Origin: Clostridiales bacterium
GTDB taxonomy: Bacteria > Bacillota > Clostridia > Oscillospirales > CAG-272
Direction of reading: 5' to 3'
DNA length: 36,740 nucleotides
Assembly (NCBI GenBank): GCA_022791195.1
Contig: JAAVYP010000064.1
Location: 1 to 36,740 of the forward strand
The translations under genes were made by a program, and so were the position numbers. Below are positions 17,647-25,357 of the stretch, in pieces. Each line of letters starts with the position of its first letter. Within the stretch, counting starts at the first letter, position 1. The notes beneath the pieces were generated by a model, which saw only the letters and a program-made list of their open reading frames with translations, was not told the DNA's origin and searched no databases.

Positions 17647-17796
17647 TCAGACATATATACATTTAATTTCGTAATAATCGGCGCTGATACGGATGATCTT
17701 TTCGTATTCTTCTTTGGTAATAAGTTTCATGCCGAGCAGCAGACGGAGCAAATTCACACTGTAGGCAAAGGAAGCATTGTTTTTATCTTGATTCAT
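17647..17796 (-). CDS. small ICE protein, 49 aa, SHOCT-like
   Basis: Short gene whose ATG (17796) overlaps the stop of the MazF-like gene (ATGA). The sequence has a Leu-rich helix LLRLLLGMKLITKEEYEKII followed by RISADYYEIK. That resembles the short C-terminal SHOCT-type helix-hairpin (preferred LItkEEYekI pattern) of small proteins found beside recombinases in Bacillota ICEs. Function unknown; the tight overlap suggests translational coupling to the toxin-like gene. Confidence 0.6.
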   Translation of the reverse strand: MNQDKNNASFAYSVNLLRLLLGMKLITKEEYEKIIRISADYYEIKCIYV

Positions 17797-18155
17797 TTCT
17801 TTAAGCCCTCCAAATAGTCAAGTCCCAAACTGATCGCAATTGCGTGATCAATTCGCTTCATTGTTCTATCATCCATGACGCCAACATAGCTGCTAAGACG
17901 AGATTTGTCCAGAGTTCTGATCTGTTCAAGCAAAACCATCGATGTTTTTTCCATACAGTCCGCTGTAAAAATAATATGCGTAGGGAGATGGGTTTTGTCC
18001 AGTTCACTTGTGATTGCCGCTATGATCGTGGTATTGCTGTAGAAATTTCCTTTATCGTTTTGCAAAATAACAACAGGACGGTTGCCGCCCTGCTCACTAC
18101 CGATTATTGGAGATAATTCAGCGTAGTAGATTTGCCCTCTTTTGATTTCTTCCAT
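17793..18155 (-). CDS. MazF/PemK-type endoribonuclease toxin
   Basis: 120-aa protein with MazF-fold hallmarks: RGQIYYAELSPIIGSEQGGNRPVVILQND (RNA-binding GSEQGG-RP loop), then NTTIIAAITS and the late SMVLLEQIRTLDKSRL motif. These proteins cut single-stranded RNA at short sequences. A strong GGAGG site precedes ATG 18155. No MazE-like antitoxin is encoded next to it; the only partner gene is the 49-aa downstream ORF, so it may be a stabilisation module with an unusual or remote antitoxin. It lies just after a hairpin with T run, so its expression may depend on passage through that structure. Confidence 0.85.
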   Translation of the reverse strand: MEEIKRGQIYYAELSPIIGSEQGGNRPVVILQNDKGNFYSNTTIIAAITSELDKTHLPTHIIFTADCMEKTSMVLLEQIRTLDKSRLSSYVGVMDDRTMKRIDHAIAISLGLDYLEGLKK

Positions 18156-18180
18156 AATATTTTGCCTCCATTAAGTAAAA

Positions 18181-18218
18181 AGGCGGTTGTTCAACCGAAA
18201 ATGTGCGAACAACCGCCT
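18181..18218. terminator. 12-bp hairpin, T-rich on both strands, before mazF-like gene
   Basis: AGGCGGTTGTTC / GAACAACCGCCT with a 14-nt loop. On the minus strand it is followed by TTTTTAC and then, 26 nt from the stem, by the MazF-like ATG, so it could act as an attenuator for the toxin gene. On the plus strand it is followed by ATAGTTTTT. Confidence 0.7.
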
Positions 18219-18726
18219 ATAGTTTTTCGTATCAATCGTTTTGTCTTTTACCGATATTTGAACCACGCCACCCCTCGGCATAAGGAACTTTTGCTCCTTC
18301 GGGAACGCATTTTCCGGTCTTTGCATACGAAAGGCAAAGCCTTTCAGACCTCATGGGAATCTCACCCCTCCCAGGTTCTCTGCGAGGCGCCCTCCTTTGC
18401 TGCGACGGCACGCAATGTTTTGCATTGCGTTTCAATGCTGCACACTGCTTCAACGCTCGGCTTTAGGACTGGACGCAAGTATCATTATTTCTTCTGCCTG
18501 TCATGGCCTTCGATGCAGATGCGCCGCACCGTCTAAGTTATTTTGCGTAAATCGAGATGTCTCTGATTTACGCTATCAAACGGCTTGTCCTTTTCGGGAC
18601 AGTAGAGGAGAAGTAATGAGTGTGCTGTACTATTCAATTGTCAAAGAGCTGCCCATCCTCATAAAGAAACAGGCGAAGGTTTTTATCCTTTCACCTGTTT
18701 CCTCACTTATATACGATTTTTTGCAC
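18219..18726 (-). other. hairpin-rich non-coding stretch between sigma and toxin genes
   Basis: About 500 nt, GC-richer than the flanks, with many stems: 18316-18350 (GGTCT/AGACC enclosing AAAGGC/GCCTTT), 18354-18373 (TGGGA/TCCCA), 18411-18429 (CGCAATG/CATTGCG), 18545-18573 (GCGTAAATC/GATTTACGC), 18586-18601 (TGTCC/GGACA) and 18667-18700 (AAACAGGCGAAGG, one bulge). A TTGACA occurs on the minus strand near 18640. A 73-codon minus-strand ORF at 18232-18453 (Arg/Cys/Gly-rich, CLSYAKTGKCVPEG) is possible, but stems run through it. Candidate structured RNA or regulatory leader of the ICE; nothing else identified. Confidence 0.4.
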
Positions 18727-19233
18727 CTAAGATAGAAATTTTTTTATTTTTTCTTTTGCTCGCTCTATTGATACAAAAATAGAGTGAACAGAACAGTCCT
18801 CTATCTTGGCGATTTGTTCGAATGTAAGATCTTCAAAATAGTATAGCAGTATTCTCTTTCGTTGCATGCCTGACAGTTCAGCAATTGCTCGGTACAGCAT
18901 ATCGTATTGAAAATCTCGCAACGCTGTTCCTTCCACACTACACGGTTTATCTATTGCTCGGGAATTGAGAGTTTGTTCGCTTAACTCCGATTGTTCAATA
19001 TGCCTGTCCACTTTATTCAGATACGACAGATCTTCCAATTCAAAAAAATTAAGGCAATCGAAAAGAGTTTTTTCGATTGCCTTACATATCTTCTTGCCAT
19101 TCCCGTCTCGGAATGATACAAAGTATTTTGGGTGGTCTGTGTGAACCCCGATTGTAAATATTTTATACGGGTTATCTTTATCTTTGCGCCGTTTAGGACG
19201 CGGATCAATATCTTTCGGATGTTTTTCATCCAT
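18727..19233 (-). CDS. sigma-70 region-4-like ICE regulator
   Basis: 168 aa. The N-terminal half (HPKYFVSFRDGNGKKICKAIEKTLFDCLNFFELEDLSYLN, residues 35-75) is the segment found in Tn916 Orf7/Tn1549-type sigma-like proteins. The C-terminal half carries a sigma region 4 helix-turn-helix, RKRILLYYFEDLTFEQIAKIEDCSVHSIFVSIERAKEKIKKF (about 125-166). Such proteins stimulate ICE excision and transfer gene transcription in conjugative transposons. GGAGG precedes ATG 19233. Stop is TAG. Gene order with recombinases matches the conserved right end of these elements. Confidence 0.75.
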   Translation of the reverse strand: MDEKHPKDIDPRPKRRKDKDNPYKIFTIGVHTDHPKYFVSFRDGNGKKICKAIEKTLFDCLNFFELEDLSYLNKVDRHIEQSELSEQTLNSRAIDKPCSVEGTALRDFQYDMLYRAIAELSGMQRKRILLYYFEDLTFEQIAKIEDCSVHSIFVSIERAKEKIKKFLS

Positions 19234-19350
19234 TTATAGTTACCTCCATTCAATCGTTTCAAATAATAAATTCAAAACAATTGATACGGAGGATCGCGAC
19301 AGCGCGCACGGCTTATTTGTGTTGCTGTTTTGAAAATGTGGAAATAAAAT

Positions 19351-19399
19351 AAACAGCCAAACTCATCCTCTGATAAACAAAGGTTAAGTTTGGCTGTTT
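19351..19399 (-). terminator. probable terminator of the peptide cluster
   Basis: 13-bp perfect stem AAACAGCCAAACT / AGTTTGGCTGTTT with a 23-nt loop. On the minus strand it is followed by ATTTTATTT. It is the first strong hairpin beyond the last gene of the cluster, but 260 nt away from its stop. Confidence 0.55.
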
Positions 19400-19438
19400 G
19401 CCGAAAACCATATTGAATTTGTGAAAGCACACAAGGGG

Positions 19439-19485
19439 ACAGTACATAGTTAATACGCTGTATCACTAAAGAATTTATGTACTGT
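19439..19485. repeat. inverted repeat at the ICE/cargo junction
   Basis: ACAGTACATA (19439-19448) and TATGTACTGT (19476-19485), perfect 10-bp arms 27 nt apart. Flanking GCACACAA and TTGTGC can partly extend the pairing. It may be a protein-binding dyad or a scar of insertion. Confidence 0.4.
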
Positions 19486-19662
19486 ATTTTGTGCATCTAT
19501 CCTTAATTATACAGCAACACAATCGCAGGAGATATTGGATTATGCCGCTATGCGGTGAACTATGTTGTCACATTTTTTGTTTTGCTGCGGGTTTTATTGA
19601 GGTGAGAGACAGTCCTCATCATCAATTTTCGAGTATAATCCTTTGAATTTAATGAGAAATGA

Positions 19663-22176
19663 CTAATACACCGAATAGCCCTTTTCATTAAAAATCAAAA
19701 TATCCTGATTTAAATACGGATGACGACCATTAACATAGGCCGGCAAAATCATCCGTCGGGTAAACAAATTTTTAGATAGCAGTTTAGAGTCATTTGTGTT
19801 GATATATAAAATATGATATTTCGAATTCCAAGGATTTTGAACGATCTGCATCACACAATATGAGCCATTATATCGTGCTTCATCAAATACATAGCCATCT
19901 TTGTCTGTGGATACCGCGCAATTTTCTCTAATTTTGGACAGAATATCATCTTCTATATTACAATCTATAACCACTAAACTATGTTCACATAGAACTGCAT
20001 TATTGATATTATCCAGTGTGATTATTGGATACTTCACATGCACCTGGGCATCAAAGCCATTGGTAGTCGGTTCTGAAAATACACTGGCTGTTTTCAACAG
20101 ATGCTCATTGTTCCCGTCGCCGCAAAGAATACGCAAAGGATCTAAATATACATCTAAAAGTCCATTTCCTTTATATGTATGCTCACATTGAACCGGAATT
20201 TCTGACTGACTATAGCCGCAAGCGTCTTTTACAAAATGAATTTCATTACCTGCAAAATGATGAAACTCAAAAGTCTTTTCATTATTAATTGTAATTTTGA
20301 AATGACTTCTATCAATATGAGGCGGAATTTCCACAGTAAATCCTGCTAAATTTTCGCATATGATCTGAATATGATTATCTACTATTTCAGCTTTTATCTC
20401 AGCATATGTTTTATCACTTTCTATTGCATGCAACCTGAGCCAATATGCTTTGAGGTGTCTGTTTCTCTCTGTTCTAAAGAAAACTTGATTTGGATATCGT
20501 TCCAAGCGTGCTGATAAAAGTTGTTCGATCACAGCCTCATTTAAATATAGTTTTTCTAGATCTGAATGGACTGTTTTATCGCCGATCAACTCTGTATAAT
20601 CACATAATTTAGAAAGTGTTTGAAATGCATTCTTATGATATGCAGAGTCATCTTTAGAAATTATGTTGATTACCTTTGTATGATATAGATTCTCAAGATT
20701 GGGTAAATACAAATTGCCACCGGCTGAGCATATCCCAGCGAATTCACCTGGCATAGCTTGTGCTAATGCAAAGCTTGCAAAACCACCGCTGGAATATCCA
20801 ATCATATAGATACGCTCTTCGTCAATTGGAAAGAACTTCTTTACCTCAGATATTATTTCAAGAGAAGAAGTCTCCCCAACATAGCTCCCTAAAGTTACTC
20901 CTCTTCCAGAGATATCCACACTAATGACCGCCTCTTTGTGATAGTTATTCATAACGGACGATTGCTCAAAGTTAAGCCATGAACCAGTCATCATCAACAA
21001 TAAAAGAGGATACTTTTTCTCTCGACTGTATTCAGACGGTAAATGTATGCCTGCCCGGATATACCGGTCATCAAGGGATGAATGAATATACAAATATTTA
21101 TGACCGGGCATATACAGTTCTTGCATATATTTTCCCGATTCGACCGCTTTGATGGCATCTGCTAACATACTTATACTAAGATCCTGTCCTTCTAGAAGTC
21201 CGTAGTCGGGTTGAACTATTGCTTGTATATAGAATCCTAAACAGTTATATTCAGCAGGACTTAGTTCTCCGCTATCCATCAAACGCTGAGCAGTATTAAC
21301 CCAATAGGATGGATCATCAATGACGGGATACAGGAAAAATTTCCGCTCTATCATACTAATTTTACCATCTTTCGTTTGACAAGTTATTTGAAAGATGAGA
21401 TGATTTGGGCTTTCGGAGATAGCATAATCATATTTTGACAGATCAATAATGTGTGTCTGATAAAAATAATTGTCAAACGAATCCAACAGAATCGGAGGAT
21501 CATACAAGTAAATACGCGCCTCCAGCTTTTGCGTGATATCAACATTCACTTCATCAAGTGGCAAAAGAATATATTCTATTTTTTCTTTTGCATAGACAGT
21601 ATTTTTATCATACCATTTGTTCATCCACCAAAAACGCCCAGTTAATTTCTGTAAATTACTGGACATATAGGATAAGGGTTGTTTTTCACACTCGTTGGCA
21701 AGTGTATTGACCCGATAATGCACATATGCGCCGACATTTGGACGCGTTAATTCTATAATAAACAGATTTTCACCGGCATTTAACTTTGTAATAAGCGGCG
21801 TTGGGTGACTGATTACAAAACGACTATTGATCCATGTTCTCGTGACAAAATCTGTTTTTGCGCTGATAATTACCTCTGTATCTCGTTCGCACACAATTTT
21901 AAAAAATATGTATAACTTTGTGTTTTCTTGGAGAAGTAAATTATCAAATTCTACGCATTCAGGATTTTTTTGTCCACTGCATATGAAAATACCATCGTTG
22001 GCGTTCCTATTGAAATAATTTACAATATGCTCCGCGATATCTTGCGGAAACTGCATATCATATATGTTGATGTTAGATTCATCCTTGACTAACAGTACAC
22101 CTGCTCTATGAATTGCAAGGGATTGTTCTTCGGTTAAGTGATAAATTATAGACACAGACCTTGTAGCATGTTTCAT
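19663..22176 (-). CDS. 837-aa alpha/beta-hydrolase of the peptide cluster
   Basis: Central esterase/PHB-depolymerase-like alpha/beta-hydrolase domain (about 365-560): RAGIHLPSEYSREKKYPLLLLM, VISVDISGRG, and the nucleophile elbow GYSSGG with Ser462, then GICSAGGNL. The 360 residues before it are beta-rich with jelly-roll-like stretches (INSRFVISHPTPLITKLNAGENLFIIEL). The C-terminal 270 residues are a further beta-rich segment with TINNEKTFEFHHFAGNEI. No signal peptide, so probably cytoplasmic. Last gene of the cluster, 131 nt after the exporter, possibly with its own promoter (TTGTTA-16-TATACT near 22229-22256). Could cleave the leader peptide, an ester, or the acyl-carrier thioester; which one is not decidable. 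Ends in TAG. Confidence 0.6.
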   Translation of the reverse strand: MKHATRSVSIIYHLTEEQSLAIHRAGVLLVKDESNINIYDMQFPQDIAEHIVNYFNRNANDGIFICSGQKNPECVEFDNLLLQENTKLYIFFKIVCERDTEVIISAKTDFVTRTWINSRFVISHPTPLITKLNAGENLFIIELTRPNVGAYVHYRVNTLANECEKQPLSYMSSNLQKLTGRFWWMNKWYDKNTVYAKEKIEYILLPLDEVNVDITQKLEARIYLYDPPILLDSFDNYFYQTHIIDLSKYDYAISESPNHLIFQITCQTKDGKISMIERKFFLYPVIDDPSYWVNTAQRLMDSGELSPAEYNCLGFYIQAIVQPDYGLLEGQDLSISMLADAIKAVESGKYMQELYMPGHKYLYIHSSLDDRYIRAGIHLPSEYSREKKYPLLLLMMTGSWLNFEQSSVMNNYHKEAVISVDISGRGVTLGSYVGETSSLEIISEVKKFFPIDEERIYMIGYSSGGFASFALAQAMPGEFAGICSAGGNLYLPNLENLYHTKVINIISKDDSAYHKNAFQTLSKLCDYTELIGDKTVHSDLEKLYLNEAVIEQLLSARLERYPNQVFFRTERNRHLKAYWLRLHAIESDKTYAEIKAEIVDNHIQIICENLAGFTVEIPPHIDRSHFKITINNEKTFEFHHFAGNEIHFVKDACGYSQSEIPVQCEHTYKGNGLLDVYLDPLRILCGDGNNEHLLKTASVFSEPTTNGFDAQVHVKYPIITLDNINNAVLCEHSLVVIDCNIEDDILSKIRENCAVSTDKDGYVFDEARYNGSYCVMQIVQNPWNSKYHILYINTNDSKLLSKNLFTRRMILPAYVNGRHPYLNQDILIFNEKGYSVY

Positions 22177-22307
22177 TTAAATCCTTTCTTGGCACATTTA
22201 CTTATTTTGTGAAAATCTTATCGTATTTAATGTAGTATAAAGATAATTTGTAAAATAACAATCTAATTATTTATGCTGTTGTTATATGTGTAGAATTATA
22301 CTGATTG

Positions 22308-24113
22308 TTACTCATTACGATAGAACTGCGCCTGCTTGTCAAACATCTCGGTGTAAATCCCGCCTTTGGCGTAAAGTTCTGCGTGGGTGCCATATTCGGC
22401 GATCTGCCCATTGTTAAATACCGCTACCTTGTCTGCGAGTTGAACAGCTGATAGACGGTGCGTAACAAGAATAGCACACTTGTCGATAATCATGTTGTTG
22501 AACTGCATATAGATTTCATATTCCGCATTAGGATCAAGAGCGGCTGTCGGTTCATCAAGAATATAAATTTTCCCCTCGTTGTACAAAGCTCTCGCTATGG
22601 CTATTCGCTGATTTTCCCCGCCTGATGGTTCAATTCCTTCAGGATCAATCCATTTGCTCACTTGCGTATCATAGCCTTTGGGAAGTTTTTGTATCAAACT
22701 ATCAAGATGGCATTGGCGCATTATTCTATCAAGTTTATTGACATCATAATCAGCGGTTAAGGCAATATTTATACCAATCGAAAAATAATACTTTACAAAA
22801 TCTTGGAAAACAGGTGAAAACAAGCGCATATATTCTTCTGCATCATACTCAGCAATATTGCGACCATTTAAAAGAATTATTCCCTCTGTAGGGGAATACA
22901 GCCTTGTCAACAACTTTATAAAGGTGGATTTTCCGGCACCGTTAGGACCTACTATGCAAAGTTTTTCATTAGAGTCAATAGAGATATTAACATTTTTCAA
23001 TGCATAAATATCACTTCCGGGATATTTAAATGATACATTCCTAAATTCAATAATTGATCCCTTGGAATAATTGGGATGTAGATTTCCGGAATCATGAATT
23101 TTTTTCGGTAATTTCATAAACTGATTTAACTCATCAACATTTAAGCTGATTTGCGCAAGTTCTAAAAATGAACTGAGAAACCCCTTCAAGACCCCTTCGA
23201 GCTTGCCGTAATATGACAAATATATTGCAAAATTGCCTATCGGCATTGACTTCTTTACCACATTGAAAACTAAATAAATATATATAAAAATATTTTGGAC
23301 GAGTTCCAAAAAAGAGTTATAGTTGTTAGGAACATTTTGCTTTTTTAAATAATCCATATTCAAATCAATGGATTCTTCTTTCACTCTTTTATACTCGTTT
23401 AATAAAAGATCGGGCATATTAAAAAGACGTATTTCTTTTGCATAGTCTTGTTGATCTAACATATAAGTGACACCCCACATACGTCGATCAATCTCACTGC
23501 CTTTTTGATCTAATGTAAAGAGACTTTTATTTACTTTTTTCTTTATAATTGAAAAGAGTATAGAAAAAAATACCACTAAAATAAGTAAAACAGGATTCAA
23601 AAAGGAAATAACTAAAATTACAGTCAATAGACTAATTATCTGAGTAATAAAGCCAAACAAAATATCACTTACACTCCATACTTTAGAAAGGGCTGATAAG
23701 GAACGTGACTTGTTTATTTGAATATCGGGGTTTTCATATACCTCATAGTCCATTGTCATAATGTGCTTGTAAAAATTAATATCAATTCCTAATTCAATTT
23801 GCTGTGTGACTTTTTTTAATTGATAATTAAGAAAGACATTGATAAAATAGTTTAATACCGGCAAAACTAAAATAATACCTAAATACACAACACATTCATA
23901 TAAGGCAAATTCCTCCCGACTTAATGTATTAATAAGCAACCCCGGCAAAGTCATTAATATCAAAGGAATAAGCGCCGAGATAATTGATTGTGAAAATTTA
24001 TACACAAAATACTTTTTTCCGCTTTTTTCGCCTTTTATGTAATTAAGCAGTAATTTAGCGTTGAAAAAAATATTTTTGCAATCAGAAACTGTTTTCAATA
24101 ATTTGTTTTTCAT
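22308..24113 (-). CDS. ABC exporter (fused permease-ATPase) of the peptide cluster
   Basis: 601 aa with six predicted membrane helices in residues 40-310 (for example ALIPLILMTLPGLLI, VVYLGIILVLPVLNYFINVFL, LLILVVFFSILFSII). The ATPase domain from about 345 has Walker A GPNGAGKST, signature SGGENQRIAIARAL, Walker B IYILDEPTAALDP and the H-loop VTHRLSA. There is no N-terminal C39 peptidase domain, so leader removal must be done by another protein. Position directly after the precursor peptide gene (124-nt gap) indicates export of the mature product or self-immunity. No strong Shine-Dalgarno is seen before ATG 24113. Confidence 0.9.
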   Translation of the reverse strand: MKNKLLKTVSDCKNIFFNAKLLLNYIKGEKSGKKYFVYKFSQSIISALIPLILMTLPGLLINTLSREEFALYECVVYLGIILVLPVLNYFINVFLNYQLKKVTQQIELGIDINFYKHIMTMDYEVYENPDIQINKSRSLSALSKVWSVSDILFGFITQIISLLTVILVISFLNPVLLILVVFFSILFSIIKKKVNKSLFTLDQKGSEIDRRMWGVTYMLDQQDYAKEIRLFNMPDLLLNEYKRVKEESIDLNMDYLKKQNVPNNYNSFLELVQNIFIYIYLVFNVVKKSMPIGNFAIYLSYYGKLEGVLKGFLSSFLELAQISLNVDELNQFMKLPKKIHDSGNLHPNYSKGSIIEFRNVSFKYPGSDIYALKNVNISIDSNEKLCIVGPNGAGKSTFIKLLTRLYSPTEGIILLNGRNIAEYDAEEYMRLFSPVFQDFVKYYFSIGINIALTADYDVNKLDRIMRQCHLDSLIQKLPKGYDTQVSKWIDPEGIEPSGGENQRIAIARALYNEGKIYILDEPTAALDPNAEYEIYMQFNNMIIDKCAILVTHRLSAVQLADKVAVFNNGQIAEYGTHAELYAKGGIYTEMFDKQAQFYRNE

Positions 24114-24135
24114 ATTTCAATTCACGAATAAAAAA

Positions 24136-24437
24136 AGAATGGTGGGAATTTTGAGGGAATGATTTAAAAGTAACAATAATAACTGTTATGAAGCTACTAT
24201 TTTACGAAAACATGTTTTTTTATTGAATATTAGTTAATTAGCAACCTTTATTCTGGCGTTGAGTAGATTGTTGGGCGCCAAAGGCAGCTTGATTTGCACT
24301 TGCGCCCGCATCCCCGGAACATCCACCGCAACTTCCACAACCTGCACGAGAAATTGTAGATTCGTCAAAGGTATTGCGCTTTTCAAAAGTCATATTAATT
24401 CCTCCTTTCTTTAACTGTAATTAATTCCCACCATTCT
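24136..24437. repeat. 15-bp inverted repeats flanking the precursor gene
   Basis: AGAATGGTGGGAATT at 24136-24150 and its exact reverse complement AATTCCCACCATTCT at 24423-24437. Similarity continues loosely outward (TTTATTCG and AATTCCCTC-like blocks). The pair brackets the precursor gene at 24238-24393 almost symmetrically. Confidence 0.65.
24238..24393 (-). CDS. Cys-containing RiPP precursor peptide, 51 aa
   Basis: Short gene with the best ribosome site of the cluster (AGGAGG at 24401-24406, 7-nt spacing). The peptide starts MTFEKRNTFDESTISR (leader-like, charged), then AGCGSCGGCSGDAGASA, then NQAAFGAQQSTQRQNKGC. Cysteines are at 19, 22, 25 and 51; the rest of the core is Gly/Ala/Ser/Gln/Asn. 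A tight N-terminal CxxCxxC followed by a Cys-poor stretch is compatible with radical-SAM thioether (sactipeptide or ranthipeptide) chemistry, in which such Cys sulfurs bond to later residues. It sits between the maturase genes and the exporter, as precursors do. Class assignment (Clo7bot-like) is from context, not sequence identity. Confidence 0.85.
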   Translation of the reverse strand: MTFEKRNTFDESTISRAGCGSCGGCSGDAGASANQAAFGAQQSTQRQNKGC

Positions 24438-24439
24438 AT

Positions 24440-25357
24440 TTACTTTATTCGCTTAATTCCCTCCGCAAGTGATATTTTTGATAATAAATCAAACTGTAAT
24501 TTGTTATAAAAATTTTTATCTTCAAAATCTAGTACAAGATGATTCTTTTCCTGAGGTAAATTATCTAAATGGCAAAACATGTTATTTCCTATTGATAACC
24601 ACCTCGACTTTACAATAATATCTGGATGTTTAAAACAATAACATTTTATATACATTAACAATTCATCATAATCAAAAAAATCATTATCAGTAAGTACTAA
24701 TATATAATCAGGTTTAATATTAGCTAATACATTATGGTATTTTTTTATGCAATTTAAATTGTTTTGCAAGTCGAAAAAATATACGGAAACATTGGCTTGA
24801 TTATTATTAAATAAATCAACTCTACTTCTGCCAATCCCTGCATCTCTGAATTGTTTTACAATATTGCTCGAACAAGGCGATAAGAATTGGTTAATCGTAA
24901 CTCCCGCATTCATAAAAATTTTATTTATATCCAATTCTGTTTTTATGGGTATTGTTGTTAGACCTAAAGAAAAGATAACAACAGCAGGAATGTCAAAGTA
25001 ATTTTCATTGCTGAAATCGAATTTATTTTCTTTTTTATATTCCGCGCTTTTAGAACTGTCGATTTCAATATATGTCTTATTTTGAATTGCGGAAGCATTT
25101 TTGATATAATCAGTAACGTTTTCTGGTATATTTCGATCGTTATATACTATTGCTATGTCACAATTACAAATACATTTATCAATTGAATTATAGTAGCTGA
25201 TTTTAAAGTTGAAATTATCAATTATATTTTCAAACACTGACTCATCAGTTGTAATAATTGTATCAACATCCACACCTAACAACCATTCAACTGAATATAA
25301 AAAAGTGTAAGTTTCTTTTGAGTTTGAATAAATAAATACTTTTTTCACAGTTATCAT
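24440..25357 (-). CDS. TIGR04066-like peptide maturation protein
   Basis: 305 aa, no membrane segments, no recognisable catalytic motif. N-terminal Rossmann-like start VKKVFIYSNSKETYTFLYSVEWLLG, a middle segment VVIFSLGLTTIPIKTELDINKIF that resembles P-loop or N-terminal GTPase-like folds, then SRVDLFNNNQANVSVYFFDL and LVLTDNDFFDYDELL. The length, start and context (immediately after a CcpM-like radical SAM gene, ATGA overlap at 25354-25357) match the clostridial peptide maturation family TIGR04066, whose function is unknown. It could be a precursor-recognition or regulatory subunit of the maturase. Followed 46 nt later by the precursor gene. Confidence 0.55.
   Translation of the reverse strand: MITVKKVFIYSNSKETYTFLYSVEWLLGVDVDTIITTDESVFENIIDNFNFKISYYNSIDKCICNCDIAIVYNDRNIPENVTDYIKNASAIQNKTYIEIDSSKSAEYKKENKFDFSNENYFDIPAVVIFSLGLTTIPIKTELDINKIFMNAGVTINQFLSPCSSNIVKQFRDAGIGRSRVDLFNNNQANVSVYFFDLQNNLNCIKKYHNVLANIKPDYILVLTDNDFFDYDELLMYIKCYCFKHPDIIVKSRWLSIGNNMFCHLDNLPQEKNHLVLDFEDKNFYNKLQFDLLSKISLAEGIKRIK

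Larger units (their letters stand above)
19234..19662. other. junction region between ICE and peptide cluster
   Basis: No supported gene. Next to the sigma gene lies a GC-rich patch (CGCGACAGCGCGCACGGC near 19295-19312) typical of the leader of these sigma genes. Then come a 13-bp hairpin at 19351-19399 and a separate inverted repeat ACAGTACATA / TATGTACTGT at 19439-19448 and 19476-19485. After the latter the sequence becomes AT-rich and belongs to the hydrolase gene. The breakpoint between ICE backbone and cargo probably lies here. Confidence 0.45.

Noticed and set aside
18397-18735. 112-codon plus-strand open frame over the hairpin-rich region
   Set aside because: Overlaps the sigma gene end and several stems, lacks a ribosome site, and shows no protein-like motif.
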